64,000 nt of DNA from contig CAWFYV010000005.1 in assembly GCA_963820185.1 (NCBI GenBank), forward strand, positions 186,001 to 250,000. Direction: 5' to 3'. This stretch comes from Aquilonibacter sp963820185 (GTDB taxonomy: Bacteria; Vulcanimicrobiota; Vulcanimicrobiia; Vulcanimicrobiales; Vulcanimicrobiaceae). The number at the start of each line of letters is the position of its first letter. The first letter of the stretch is position 1. Both the position numbers and the translations under genes were made by a program. The notes beneath the pieces were generated by a model. It searched no databases. It worked only from the letters and a program-made list of their open reading frames with translations, and was not told the origin of the DNA. Positions 18,162-27,057 of the stretch are shown piece by piece.

Positions 18162-19945
18162 TTTTTGCTGCTCCGCCGCGGAAGCACACCCGCAAGCACG
18201 CCTTTGATCGACTCCTTGATGACATTTGCTTCGTTCGGGTCACCCTTGACCATCGCCGAGAAATAGTTGTGCGCCTCTTCGAACGTGATGTGGGGCGGGA
18301 GCTGCGCGACGTCGGCCGAGACTTTGGCGTCGACGATTACCGGGCGGTCCGCAGCAAATGCACGCTCCCACGCGGCGTCGACGTCTTCGGGACGCTCGAC
18401 CCGAATGCCGACGAAGCCGAGTTGTTCGGCATACCGCGCATAGTCGAAGGGCGGCAGATCTTGCGAAGGCTCGAACTTCGGATCGCCGCTCATAATGCGC
18501 ATTTCCCAGGTGACTTGATTCAAGTCGCTATTGTCGAGCACCAAAAAGATAATGCGGGGATCGCCCCACCGTTTCCAGTACTTCGCAACGGTCAGCAGCT
18601 CGGCGTTGCCGTTCATCTGCATCGCGCCGTCGCCCGTGCATGCTACCGCAACCCGATCGGGAAACGCGAACTTTGCCGCAATCGCGTACGGAACCGCCGA
18701 TCCCATCGTCGCTAGCCCACCGGAGAGTGACCCCTTCATCCGTCCGCGCATCATGATGTTGCGCGCGTACCAGTTGGTCGCTGTCCCTGCATCGCCGGTC
18801 ACGATCGCGTCGTTCGGCAGCCGCTCGTTCAAACTAACGAAAAGCAGTTGCGGATTGATCGGGTCCGCGCTGACGTTCGCGCGAGCGAGTTCCTGGGCGT
18901 TCCATTGCTCTTTGGCTTTCGAGAGGCGATCGACCCAACTGCGGTCGCTCTTTTGCTCGAGCAACGGTAAGAGTTCGAACAGCGTCGCCGCCGCGTCGCC
19001 GACCAGATTGAGCTCGGTTGGGTAGCGCAGCCCGAGGTTGGCCGGATCGATGTCGATTTGAATGCCGCGCGCGTGCCCTTCCTTCGGCAAAAACTCCGCA
19101 TACGGAAACGACGTGCCGACCATCAGCAGCGTATCGCAGTGTTCCATCATTTCGAAACTCGGCGCCGTCCCGAGCAGGCCGATGGTGCCGGTCACGTACG
19201 GAAGATCGTCGGGCAGTGCGGCTTTGCCGAGCAGCGCCTTGGCGACGCCGGCTCCCAAGCGTTCGGCAACCGCTATGACCTCGTCGCGCGCATTGAGCGC
19301 CCCGGCACCGACCAGGATCGCAACGCGCTCGCCCGCATTGAGAATCTCCGCGGCCGCGCGCAGATCGCTGTGATGCGGCGTCACGACCGGCGGCGAGTAA
19401 CCCACGCTCGAGTGCAGCGTGTTGTGTTTGTGGGGCGGTTCGGTGAATTTCGCTTCTTGGACATCCTTGGGTAAAACAATCGTCGCCACGCCGCGATAGC
19501 CCATCGCGATGCGAAACGCGCGATCGATGACGTGACGCAGCGCCATTGGGCTCGAGACCGTATCGACGTAATCTGACACGTCTTCAAAAAGTTGTTGCAG
19601 ATCGACTTCCTGCTGATACGCACCACCCAGGGCCGTCGTCGCAGCCTGACCGACGATCGCGAGCACCGGAACGTGGTCCGCCTTCGCGTCGTAGAGTCCG
19701 TTGAGCAAATGAATCGCACCCGGGCCGGAGGTAGCCATGCAGACGCCGATCTCGCCGGTGAATTTTGCGTGCGCGCACGCCATGAATGCGGCCATCTCTT
19801 CGTGGCGCACTTGAACGAAGTCGATTTTTCCGTCGATCCGTCCGAACGCACCCATGATGCCGTTGATGCCGTCGCCGGGATAGCCGTAGATGCGCGTCAC
19901 GCCCCATTCGATAAGGCGTCGCATGAGGAAATCGCTGGTGTTCAC
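18158..19945 (-). CDS. Thiamine pyrophosphate-dependent enzyme (pyruvate oxidase/dehydrogenase-like)
   Basis: The 595-residue protein has the three-domain layout of the acetolactate synthase/pyruvate oxidase family. The N-terminal domain carries the catalytic Glu in VRHEEMAAFMACAHAK and the ATSGPGAIHLLNGLYDAK stretch. The central domain has a FAD/NAD-like fold. The C-terminal TPP site is ACTGDGAMQMNGNAELLTVA followed by LDNSDLNQVTWEMR. Most relatives with this text decarboxylate pyruvate and pass electrons to quinone or oxygen, or form acetyl-phosphate. It starts with GTG at 19945, 16 bp after qcrC. Neighbouring quinone-dependent dehydrogenases favour a respiratory pyruvate:quinone role, but this is unproven. 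Confidence 0.85.
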   Translation of the reverse strand: MNTSDFLMRRLIEWGVTRIYGYPGDGINGIMGAFGRIDGKIDFVQVRHEEMAAFMACAHAKFTGEIGVCMATSGPGAIHLLNGLYDAKADHVPVLAIVGQAATTALGGAYQQEVDLQQLFEDVSDYVDTVSSPMALRHVIDRAFRIAMGYRGVATIVLPKDVQEAKFTEPPHKHNTLHSSVGYSPPVVTPHHSDLRAAAEILNAGERVAILVGAGALNARDEVIAVAERLGAGVAKALLGKAALPDDLPYVTGTIGLLGTAPSFEMMEHCDTLLMVGTSFPYAEFLPKEGHARGIQIDIDPANLGLRYPTELNLVGDAAATLFELLPLLEQKSDRSWVDRLSKAKEQWNAQELARANVSADPINPQLLFVSLNERLPNDAIVTGDAGTATNWYARNIMMRGRMKGSLSGGLATMGSAVPYAIAAKFAFPDRVAVACTGDGAMQMNGNAELLTVAKYWKRWGDPRIIFLVLDNSDLNQVTWEMRIMSGDPKFEPSQDLPPFDYARYAEQLGFVGIRVERPEDVDAAWERAFAADRPVIVDAKVSADVAQLPPHITFEEAHNYFSAMVKGDPNEANVIKESIKGVLAGVLPRRSSKK

Positions 19946-19961
19946 ATCTCTGCTTTACCCG

Positions 19962-20636
19962 TCAGCGCGTTGTTCCAATACTCCGCACGAAAATGAGCAA
20001 CGCACCAAGGCCGAAGAACCAGGCGACGAAACCCTCGGCAACTGGGCCCATGTGCGCAAGCGTCGCCCCGCCTGCATCTTCATTTTGCGCCGGTGCTGTC
20101 TGCGTTTGCACTGCGTTGACGTAGCGTGCGATGTCGTCGACATCGCTATCGCTCAGGACATCGGGGCCGAAATGCGGCATGATTCCCGGTCCGGCGCGAA
20201 TTGCTTCGGCGACTTGAAAGACCGTCGCGCTGCGCAAAGAAGGTGCGACGTCGTTTGAGCCGACCGACGCGCCGCTGCCGGTCGTTCCGTGACAAGCCGC
20301 GCAGTTTTCCATAAAAAGCGCGCGCCCGTGAACCGCATTACCACCGCTGACCTGCGGCAATGCACGCACCGGATTCGGCGTAAACGAAAGCACATAATCG
20401 GTGACCGCAGTCATTTGCGGAAACGTGAAGCGCGGTTGCTCGTGGATCTCGTCAACATAGGGCACCGAGGCGGGCATGCGCCCGGTGTCGAGCATCAAGT
20501 GAATGTCGACCGCCGATTTTCCGACCAGCGACGGCGCAAGCGCGGAACCCAGCCCGGCCGCGCCGTGACACGAGGCACAGGTTGTCATGTACAACGCCCG
20601 GCCGCTCAACACCACGGCAAGTACGAGTGCGTTCAT
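19962..20636 (-). CDS. qcrC: Diheme cytochrome c subunit of the bc complex (QcrC-like)
   Basis: The 224-residue protein holds two heme-c sites, CASCH near residue 20 and CAACH near residue 112. Each has a downstream Met-containing stretch, such as LDTGRMPAS and GPGIMPHFG. A C-terminal hydrophobic helix (GFVAWFFGLGALLIFV) anchors it. This layout matches the diheme QcrC of cytochrome bc complexes that hand electrons directly to caa3 or aa3 oxidase. The ATG at 20636 overlaps the upstream cytochrome gene by ATGA. The N-terminal signal anchor is unusually short (MNALVLAVVLSGRALY), so export may rely on an atypical signal. Confidence 0.85.
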   Translation of the reverse strand: MNALVLAVVLSGRALYMTTCASCHGAAGLGSALAPSLVGKSAVDIHLMLDTGRMPASVPYVDEIHEQPRFTFPQMTAVTDYVLSFTPNPVRALPQVSGGNAVHGRALFMENCAACHGTTGSGASVGSNDVAPSLRSATVFQVAEAIRAGPGIMPHFGPDVLSDSDVDDIARYVNAVQTQTAPAQNEDAGGATLAHMGPVAEGFVAWFFGLGALLIFVRSIGTTR

Positions 20637-20977
20637 AACGACTGCACGTACGCAGCGACGTCGCGTACTTGTTGCTCGCTCAGAACCTTGGGGTAGAGTC
20701 CCGGCATCGGTGGTTGCGGATCTTCGATCCATGACACGGTGGTGTCGAAATTCATGCGCTGGCTTTCGTTTCGCAGCGATGGGCCGATCGAACCGCCTTC
20801 TGCGCCCGTCGCGCCGTGGCACACCGCACAATTCGTAGCAAAGATTTGCGCGCCGGTTGTTGCATCGCCGCCGAGCGTCGTGACTGTACCCGCGCTGGTG
20901 CTGCTCTTTGCCGACGTCGCAGGCACACATCCGCACGCCAGGACGATCGGTAGGGCGAGCACGATCGCCAGCCTCAC
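20633..20977 (-). CDS. Monoheme cytochrome c lipoprotein
   Basis: This 114-residue protein has a hydrophobic N-terminus ending in a lipobox-like VLACGC, one heme-c motif CAVCH and an axial-Met candidate in PPMPGLYPKVL. It ends QVRDVAAYVQSL, typical of small class I cytochromes. It is probably lipid-anchored outside the membrane and could shuttle electrons between the bc complex and the oxidase. The GTG at 20977 forms a GTGA overlap with ctaG, and its stop overlaps the qcrC start, which fixes both ends. Confidence 0.85.
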   Translation of the reverse strand: MRLAIVLALPIVLACGCVPATSAKSSTSAGTVTTLGGDATTGAQIFATNCAVCHGATGAEGGSIGPSLRNESQRMNFDTTVSWIEDPQPPMPGLYPKVLSEQQVRDVAAYVQSL

Positions 20978-21654
20978 GCGAGTTCTCCGTGCAGCCCATC
21001 GGCGACACTCTCGCGCCGCGCCCACATGCCGAAGGTCACGAGAAACGCCGAAAAGACGATCAGTCCACCGCCGATCCACATCACCGCCGCGCCATTGCTT
21101 TGATCCGCGAGCACCATGCCTGCCGGCATCAACGCCGCGTAATGATCGTAGAGTGGCGCACGCGCTGCGCCGAGCGCAAACCCCAACAGCGCTCCCTGCG
21201 GCAACACGAGCATCAAGTAGAGTAAACGCGCCGGAAACGCCAGCGGTCGCAGCGGCGAAGGCGCGAGGACGGGCAACCAGAACAGCGTGCCTGCGAGCAC
21301 GAGCATGATGTGCTCGGCGACGTGAACCAGCGGATGCTCGAGTGCAGCTTCGTACAGTGGTGAGAAGTGCATGAACCACAAGTACCCGGTAAAGAGTGCG
21401 AGGACAACGACCGGGTTAGCCAGCACGTGCAGTGGCCGCGTGGCGGTGACGAATGCTGCCGTCTTTCGCTTGCCCGCGACGGCTCGAAATGCATCGAACG
21501 GCTTCGCGGTCAAGACAAAGAACGGCACGACGAAAAGCAACACCAGATGTTGCGCCATATGCCACGCAAACGAGTCGTCCGCCAAATGGTCGAATATGGG
21601 CGACAGCACGGCTACGCTCGCCACGACCGCCGCACCCAGCGCTGCGATCCTCAT
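20974..21654 (-). CDS. ctaG: CtaG-type cytochrome c oxidase assembly protein (Caa3_CtaG)
   Basis: The 226-residue polytopic membrane protein shows several helices and conserved His motifs: WHMAQHLVLLFVVPFF, LVHVAEHIMLVLAGTLFW, and LWFMHFSPLYEAALEHP. These are typical of the Caa3_CtaG family, which helps insert copper into caa3-type oxidases in the inner membrane. It lies between qcrB and the small cytochrome c, with ATGA and GTGA overlaps on either side. The oxidase genes it would serve are ctaE in this operon and ctaCD on the opposite strand. Confidence 0.88.
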   Translation of the reverse strand: MRIAALGAAVVASVAVLSPIFDHLADDSFAWHMAQHLVLLFVVPFFVLTAKPFDAFRAVAGKRKTAAFVTATRPLHVLANPVVVLALFTGYLWFMHFSPLYEAALEHPLVHVAEHIMLVLAGTLFWLPVLAPSPLRPLAFPARLLYLMLVLPQGALLGFALGAARAPLYDHYAALMPAGMVLADQSNGAAVMWIGGGLIVFSAFLVTFGMWARRESVADGLHGELA

Positions 21655-23015
21655 GCGAGCGGCTCCTCTTCAAAGCCCCCGCGTTCGTTCTTGCGCAGTC
21701 GCACGCGCGGCGACTTCTGCACACCACCGCTTTCGCGCAGTTCGCGTGCGAGCAGATAGGTCACGACGAACCCGGCGATCGGCGCAAGCAGGCAGAACCA
21801 GCGGTAGAACCCGGTGATCGCGACGATCGATTGACGCACGTAGCGTGCTTGCACGTCGCCACTTCCCGCCAGCGTCAACCCCAGCGCAAAAAGGAACACC
21901 GCGACACCGAAAGCCGTGCGCGCCGGCACGTCGCGCGGCAAATCGAGCAGGTGATGCGCCGCGTGATCGTGCCGCAATGCGGCGTCGATCCACGGCCACA
22001 ACAACAGCAGCGTGAAGAGCGCGCCGGGAAGAAGGACCGCGGGCCAAAACGGTGACGGCACCGTGTGTCCCCACAGATGCAGCGCAAACGCCGGCCCGAG
22101 GCGCAGCGCGCCCTCAACCCAGCCGATGTACCAGTCCGGTTGCGCCGGGCTCGCGATCTGCCACACGTGATAGGGGCCCCAGATCCACACCGGGTTGATC
22201 TGCACCAGTGCGCCGAGCGCAATCGCAACGGCGCTGACCGCACAAAACAGCGCAAGCGACTTTGCGGTGTACTGCGGAAAGAGCGGCGAGCCCACGACAT
22301 TATGCTCGGTGCGTCCGGGTCCCGGGAACTGCGTGTGCTTCTGCCGCCACACCAGCGCCAGGTGGAGTATAAGCAACGCGGCAATCGTTGCCGGAATAAG
22401 GTAGACGTGCGTGACGAAGAGCCGCGGCAGCATCGCCTCACCGGGATACGGTCCGCCCAGCCACAGCTGCGAGATCCACGCCCCGACGAATGGCACCGAG
22501 AGCACGACCGAATCGAAGATGCGCAAGCCGGTGCCACTGAGCAAATCGTCGGGTAGCGAGTAGCCCGTGAATCCGGCCAACAGCGCCAGCAGAAACAGCA
22601 GCACGCCGAGCACCCAGTTGATCTCGCGCGGCTTGCGAAACGCGCCGGTAAAAAAGATGCGGCCCATGTGCACGATGATGCCCGCGAGAAAGAGCAACGC
22701 CGTCCAATGATGGATCTGGCGAATCAGCAATCCACCGTTGACGGTGAAGCTCAAATCCAGCGCCGACGCGTAGGCTTTCGAAACGGTTGTCCCGTCGAGT
22801 AGCGCGTAGGGACCGCGATATACGACCGGGTTCGGGCTCGGATCGAAAAAAAACGCGAGAAAGGTCCCCGTGACGACGAGAATCACGAATGCATACGCGT
22901 TGATCTCGCCGAGCATGAACGACCAGTGGTCGGGAAACGCCTTGCGCAGCGTGTGGCTGATGAAGTGCGCGCTTCCCACACGCTCGTCGGTCCAGCGCAG
23001 CAGTCGCTCGATCAC
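21651..23015 (-). CDS. qcrB: Cytochrome b of the menaquinol/ubiquinol:cytochrome c reductase
   Basis: This polytopic protein of about 454 residues is cytochrome b. The heme-binding His residues are seen in RQIHHWTALLFLAGIIVHM and in THVYLIPATIAALLILHLALVW. A PDWYIGWVEG segment near the quinol-oxidation loop stands where the PEWY-type motif is expected. It transfers quinol electrons across the membrane to two b hemes. I set the start at GTG 23015, because it forms the same GTGA overlap with qcrA seen at neighbouring junctions; a TTG at 23027 is the alternative. The b6 and subunit IV parts are fused in one chain. Confidence 0.92.
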   Translation of the reverse strand: MIERLLRWTDERVGSAHFISHTLRKAFPDHWSFMLGEINAYAFVILVVTGTFLAFFFDPSPNPVVYRGPYALLDGTTVSKAYASALDLSFTVNGGLLIRQIHHWTALLFLAGIIVHMGRIFFTGAFRKPREINWVLGVLLFLLALLAGFTGYSLPDDLLSGTGLRIFDSVVLSVPFVGAWISQLWLGGPYPGEAMLPRLFVTHVYLIPATIAALLILHLALVWRQKHTQFPGPGRTEHNVVGSPLFPQYTAKSLALFCAVSAVAIALGALVQINPVWIWGPYHVWQIASPAQPDWYIGWVEGALRLGPAFALHLWGHTVPSPFWPAVLLPGALFTLLLLWPWIDAALRHDHAAHHLLDLPRDVPARTAFGVAVFLFALGLTLAGSGDVQARYVRQSIVAITGFYRWFCLLAPIAGFVVTYLLARELRESGGVQKSPRVRLRKNERGGFEEEPLA

Positions 23016-23821
23016 GCGCGCTCCCAAAATCCCGGGCCAACCGGTTCGGGATAGTCGCCGGTTGCGATCAAATACCCGTCGCCGGTAACCTCGATCGGCA
23101 GTCGCGGCAGCGCGTGGTCGGCCGGTCCCGACACGACCGCACCGTCGTCAACGACATCGAACACCGACTGATGGCATGGGCACATTAGCTCTTTGGCGGT
23201 ACGGCGATAAAGCGCAACCGGGCAACCGGCGTGTGTGCAAACTTTCGAATACGCGATATAGCCCTGCGCAGTGCCGGCGACCTCGCCCGGCAAGCGAATG
23301 AGCACCGTTTGCGACATCGCGTCGCCGACCGCGCCTTGCGGGAACACGGTGAGTACGGCGTCCACCTCGAGATCGCCCGCGCGCACCGGCGTTCCGTCCT
23401 CGCGTACCAACCGCGACCCTCGGCGCCATTTCGTATGAAATAATGCGTCACCGAGTGCCGGACCAAACGATCGTAACGGCACGAGCAGCGCGACCGCGAA
23501 GACGCCGAGCGCTGCGCCACTAAAGCCCAACAGCGCGCCGCCGCGTGAGAGATCGCGGCGTGCACGCTCGACCTGCGCATCCTCGCCGGCGAGCGCGCCC
23601 GGCGACGACGGATACTCGTCGCGCGCGTCGACCATCTGTTCGTGCGGAAGTATGCCGAATGCCCACGCCAACGCCGCAGCGGCAAAGCCTGCGGTTGCGC
23701 ACGCGAGCGAAACGCCTTCGTACAGCCGGCTACCGCCCGCTGCATACGCGGCGATGAAGCCGATGCTGCCGAGCACGGACATTGCTAACGCGACGATCGC
23801 AACGCGTTCTGCCTGCTTCAT
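23012..23821 (-). CDS. qcrA: Rieske iron-sulfur protein of the bc complex
   Basis: This is a 269-residue protein. Three hydrophobic helices cover roughly residues 5-75 and 95-120, followed by a Rieske domain with ligands in CTHAGCP and CPCHQSVFDV near residues 205-230. It carries electrons from quinol to the cytochrome c subunits. The long N-terminus with several helices resembles actinobacterial QcrA rather than the single-anchor proteobacterial form. The ATG at 23821 overlaps the ctaE stop by ATGA, which decides the start over the open reading frame further upstream. Confidence 0.92.
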   Translation of the reverse strand: MKQAERVAIVALAMSVLGSIGFIAAYAAGGSRLYEGVSLACATAGFAAAALAWAFGILPHEQMVDARDEYPSSPGALAGEDAQVERARRDLSRGGALLGFSGAALGVFAVALLVPLRSFGPALGDALFHTKWRRGSRLVREDGTPVRAGDLEVDAVLTVFPQGAVGDAMSQTVLIRLPGEVAGTAQGYIAYSKVCTHAGCPVALYRRTAKELMCPCHQSVFDVVDDGAVVSGPADHALPRLPIEVTGDGYLIATGDYPEPVGPGFWERA

Positions 23822-24414
23822 TGGATGAGGTATACCGAGCCGTAGATGCCGACCCACACGATAAAGACGAAATGCCAGTAGTACGTCATCGCTTCCGCGC
23901 CTTGGCGATGGTACGCGCGTAAGGCGGGATTGCGCATGCCGATGAGCAGCGCGAGCAGAATGCCGACGCCTGCCGTGACGTGTAAGAGATGGAAGCCGGT
24001 AAGTGTGTAGTAGATCGAGCCGTAGGCGTTGGTTGCGATCGTGAACGGATTTTGCGAGTAGCCATGCAGTGAGAGCGCAATGAACGTCGCCGCCGCGATG
24101 ATCGCGCAGCCGGTCCACCAGCGCGCGGCAACGTAGCGGTTGCGATCCATGGCACGCGTGGCCAGCACCATGACGAGGCTCGAGACAAACAGCAGCGCGG
24201 TGCCAACCGAGGCCTCGGCAACATCGAGATGCACGCCGGAGGGCGGCCATGTGCCGCTACGTGCCCGCAAGGCAAAATACGAGGCAAACAGCGCCGCGAA
24301 AAACATCATCTCGGAAGCAAGGAACAACACGGTCCCGAGCACCAGGGGATGGGCTCGAACCTGTAACTGCGTTCGCCGTTGAACCGAGTCACCCGCGAGA
24401 GCTGCCACGTTCAA
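23818..24414 (-). CDS. ctaE: Cytochrome c oxidase subunit III
   Basis: The 198-residue protein has five transmembrane helices and typical subunit III landmarks: LFLASEMMFFAALFASYF near the start, a central TGFHLLHVTAGVG, and a C-terminal YYWHFVFIVWVGIYGSVYL. It is the first gene of the long minus-strand directon. The start shown is a TTG at 24414; a GTG at 24408 is also possible. Only 53 bp separate it from divergent ctaC, so the two operons probably share a regulatory region. Confidence 0.93.
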   Translation of the reverse strand: MNVAALAGDSVQRRTQLQVRAHPLVLGTVLFLASEMMFFAALFASYFALRARSGTWPPSGVHLDVAEASVGTALLFVSSLVMVLATRAMDRNRYVAARWWTGCAIIAAATFIALSLHGYSQNPFTIATNAYGSIYYTLTGFHLLHVTAGVGILLALLIGMRNPALRAYHRQGAEAMTYYWHFVFIVWVGIYGSVYLIQ

Positions 24415-24467
24415 CGGTTACCCGGGGCGGCAAAGTTTCATGCGTAAGTGGGTATCGTTTCTTTGCG
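24415..24467. promoter_or_regulatory. Divergent intergenic region between ctaE and ctaC
   Basis: This 53-bp gap must hold the promoters for both halves of the respiratory cluster. Inside it I see no strong -35/-10 pair; TATCGT at 24452 is the nearest AT-rich hexamer for ctaC. The assignment rests on gene orientation rather than clear elements. Confidence 0.35.
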
Positions 24468-25118
24468 ATGCGATGGCTGCTCGATCCCGCGTCCACGCAA
24501 GGCGTGACGTTGCGGGAAGACTGGTACATTTTCCTGATTGCCGCGATCTGCGTCGGTCTCTACGTCTATGCGTGCATCTTCTGGTGCATCGTCGCGTACC
24601 GGCGCCGCGCGAACCGCGACCCCGCGCAGTTTAGCGGCAACCCGCCGCTCGAGATTCTCTACGTCGTCGTGCCGTTGTTGCTGGTCATCATGCTGTTCAT
24701 CGTGACGATCTGGAACGAGATCCCGATCGACAAGGTGCTCGCGCATCCGGCCGATCGCATCACCGTCACGGCGTTTCGCTGGTCCTGGCAGTTCAGCTAT
24801 CCCGGCGGGTTCACAACGACGGGTACGCCGGTCGATCCGCCGACGCTCTATCTGCCGGTGGGGAGAGCGACCGAGATCGATCTGCTCTCGTCCGACGTGA
24901 CGCATTCCTTTTGGATTCCGGCGTTTTTGTTCAAACGCGATGCGATCCCGGGCATGCGCAATGTCTTCGACCTCACCCCGAATCGCACGGGTACGTTTCT
25001 CGCTCGCTGCGCGCAATTCTGCGGCATCGACCATGCATTGATGACCTTCGTCGTCAAAGTCGTCCCCGACGTAGCATACGACCGCTACGTCGGCTCCGGG
25101 GGCACGGTCGTCCCATGA
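24468..25118 (+). CDS. ctaC: Cytochrome c oxidase subunit II
   Basis: This 216-residue protein has two N-terminal helices (about residues 20-42 and 62-85) and a cupredoxin domain with the CuA site CAQFCGIDHALM. Trp-rich FRWSWQFSYPGG marks the electron-entry region. It accepts electrons from cytochrome c and passes them to subunit I. There is no fused cytochrome c domain, so strictly it is an aa3-type subunit II with separate cytochromes in the divergent operon. The start at ATG 24468 is chosen because it begins just before the first helix; its stop overlaps the ctaD start by ATGA. Confidence 0.93.
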   Translation: MRWLLDPASTQGVTLREDWYIFLIAAICVGLYVYACIFWCIVAYRRRANRDPAQFSGNPPLEILYVVVPLLLVIMLFIVTIWNEIPIDKVLAHPADRITVTAFRWSWQFSYPGGFTTTGTPVDPPTLYLPVGRATEIDLLSSDVTHSFWIPAFLFKRDAIPGMRNVFDLTPNRTGTFLARCAQFCGIDHALMTFVVKVVPDVAYDRYVGSGGTVVP

Positions 25119-26677
25119 TTGAGTGGATGACCACTACCGATCACAAGAAGATCGGGATCATGTACATCTTCACGACGATGGGCTTTTTCGTGATCGGCGG
25201 CATCCTCGCGATGCTGATCCGCGCTCAGCTCGCCCGGCCCGAGAGTACGCTGCTCGCTGCGCATACGTACAATCAAATCTTCACGCTGCATGGCACGGCG
25301 ATGATCTTCCTTGTGATTGCGCCGTTCGGTCTGGGGCTTGCGAACTTTCTCGTACCGCTGCAGATCGGCGCGCCCGACGTCGCTTTTCCGCGCTTGAACG
25401 CAACGGCGTTTTGGATGTTCGCGTGTGCCGGCATCATCGTGTTCAGCGGCCTAGCCGGCTACGGCGGTGCGGCGGCGACGGGGTGGACCGCCTATGCACC
25501 GCTCTCTGAGATCGCTGAAGGCACGGGCGCAGGCCAGGACCTTTGGTTGATCGGGTTGCTGCTCGCTAGCGTCTCGACGATTCTCACCGCGCTCAATTTG
25601 ATGGTCACGATCTTCTTATTTCGCGCGCCGGGGATGACAATGTGGCGCCTGCCGATCTTCGTATGGGAGATCGTTGCGACCGCGGTATTGATTCTGATGG
25701 CGTTCCCGTCGCTCACCGCCGTGCTCGCCATGCTGTTGATCGACAGTCACCTCGGCGGTCACTTCTTCGACCCTGCCTACGGTGGCAATCCGATTCTCTA
25801 CCAGCATCTTTTTTGGTTTTTCGGCCATCCCGAAGTCTACGTGATGATCCTGCCGTATTTTGGCATCATCACCGAGATCGTCGCGACCTTCTCGCGCAAG
25901 CCGGTCTTCGGCTATGTCGGCCTGGTGATCGCGGCGTTCGCGATCGCCGGGCTCTCGATCGGGGTCTGGGCGCACCACATGTTCACCACCGGCGCGGTCA
26001 GCAACCCGTTCTTTTCGGCGGTATCCTTTCTTATCGCCGTGCCGACCGGGGTGAAGTTTGTCAACTGGATCGGCACGATGTGGAAAGGCTCGATCGCGTT
26101 TGCGACGCCGATGCTCTTTGCAATCGGCTTCATGCTCAACTTCTTGATCGGCGGCATTACCGGCGTTATGATTGCCTCGCCACCGATCGATTACGGCGTC
26201 CACGACACCTACTTCATCGTGAACCATTTCCACTATACGCTCGCAGGCGGTAGCATGTTTGCCCTCTTCGCCGCGCTCTACTTTTGGTTCCCGAAGATCT
26301 TCGGCGTGCAGCTCAACGAGCGCTTGGGCGCGTGGTGCTTCGCACTGATGTTCGTCGGTTTCAACGTCACGTTTATCCCGATGGCATTCATGGGCTTGGA
26401 AGGCATGGCGCGACGCGTCTACACCTATCCGAACATCGGGCACCTCGCGATCCTCAACGCCGTCGCGACCGCGGGCTCGATCGTGCTCGCGGTCGGAGTC
26501 ACGCTCTTCTTCATCGATGTCGCGGTGGCAGTCGCGCGTCGCGCGCCGGCGTCGGCGAATCCGTGGCTCGGCTACAGCCTGGAATGGGCCACATCGTCAC
26601 CACCGCCTGAATTCAACTTCGACGCCCTGCCGCCGATTCGCAGCCGTCGGCCCGTCTGGGACGCGCCGCCGTCATGA
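25115..26677 (+). CDS. ctaD: Cytochrome c oxidase subunit I (heme-copper A-type)
   Basis: This 520-residue, 12-helix catalytic subunit carries the expected metal ligands: heme a His in LHGTAMIFLV, CuB His and cross-linked Tyr in FFGHPEVYVMIL, the CuB pair in WAHHMF, and the heme pair in NHFHYTLAGG. The Glu of GHPEV and the Asp of IGAPDVAFPRLN mark an A1-type enzyme with a D-channel. It reduces oxygen to water and pumps protons across the inner membrane. The ATG at 25115 overlaps the ctaC stop, and its own stop overlaps ctaF. Confidence 0.96.
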   Translation: MIEWMTTTDHKKIGIMYIFTTMGFFVIGGILAMLIRAQLARPESTLLAAHTYNQIFTLHGTAMIFLVIAPFGLGLANFLVPLQIGAPDVAFPRLNATAFWMFACAGIIVFSGLAGYGGAAATGWTAYAPLSEIAEGTGAGQDLWLIGLLLASVSTILTALNLMVTIFLFRAPGMTMWRLPIFVWEIVATAVLILMAFPSLTAVLAMLLIDSHLGGHFFDPAYGGNPILYQHLFWFFGHPEVYVMILPYFGIITEIVATFSRKPVFGYVGLVIAAFAIAGLSIGVWAHHMFTTGAVSNPFFSAVSFLIAVPTGVKFVNWIGTMWKGSIAFATPMLFAIGFMLNFLIGGITGVMIASPPIDYGVHDTYFIVNHFHYTLAGGSMFALFAALYFWFPKIFGVQLNERLGAWCFALMFVGFNVTFIPMAFMGLEGMARRVYTYPNIGHLAILNAVATAGSIVLAVGVTLFFIDVAVAVARRAPASANPWLGYSLEWATSSPPPEFNFDALPPIRSRRPVWDAPPS

Positions 26678-27057
26678 AAACGTTCGTGGTCTTGTTTATT
26701 TGCTCGGCGCTCTTCGGACTGTCGATCGGCGTTGCCTACTGGTGGGTCGCGCACGAAATAACGGGCACCCTCTTGCTCGGCGTCATGACCGCAGCGCTCG
26801 CCTTCGCCGCAACATATGCGATGGCCGCCGAACGCGACGCACATCTCGACGGCGACAACCCCACAATAACCAACGAACAAACTGTGGGTGAAGATCTTGG
26901 CGTGTTCACGACGAGTAGCGCTTGGCCGATCCTCATTGCAGCCGGTGCAGCTCTCGGTTTGTGCGGACTGCCGTGGTCTCCCTTACTCGCTATTGTTGGA
27001 TTCGTTGTCGTGATTCTTGCGCTGTGGCGGATGGGTGCCGAGAGTGCGCGCGTCTAG
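26674..27057 (+). CDS. ctaF: Small membrane subunit of cytochrome c oxidase (CtaF/subunit IV-like)
   Basis: The 127-residue protein has four hydrophobic helices in two pairs, separated by a charged loop with DGDNPTITNEQ. It follows ctaD with an ATGA overlap. Size, topology and position match the actinobacterial-type subunit IV (CtaF), although sequence conservation in that family is weak. The stop shares a CTAG palindrome with the convergent pyrophosphatase gene. Confidence 0.65.
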   Translation: MKTFVVLFICSALFGLSIGVAYWWVAHEITGTLLLGVMTAALAFAATYAMAAERDAHLDGDNPTITNEQTVGEDLGVFTTSSAWPILIAAGAALGLCGLPWSPLLAIVGFVVVILALWRMGAESARV

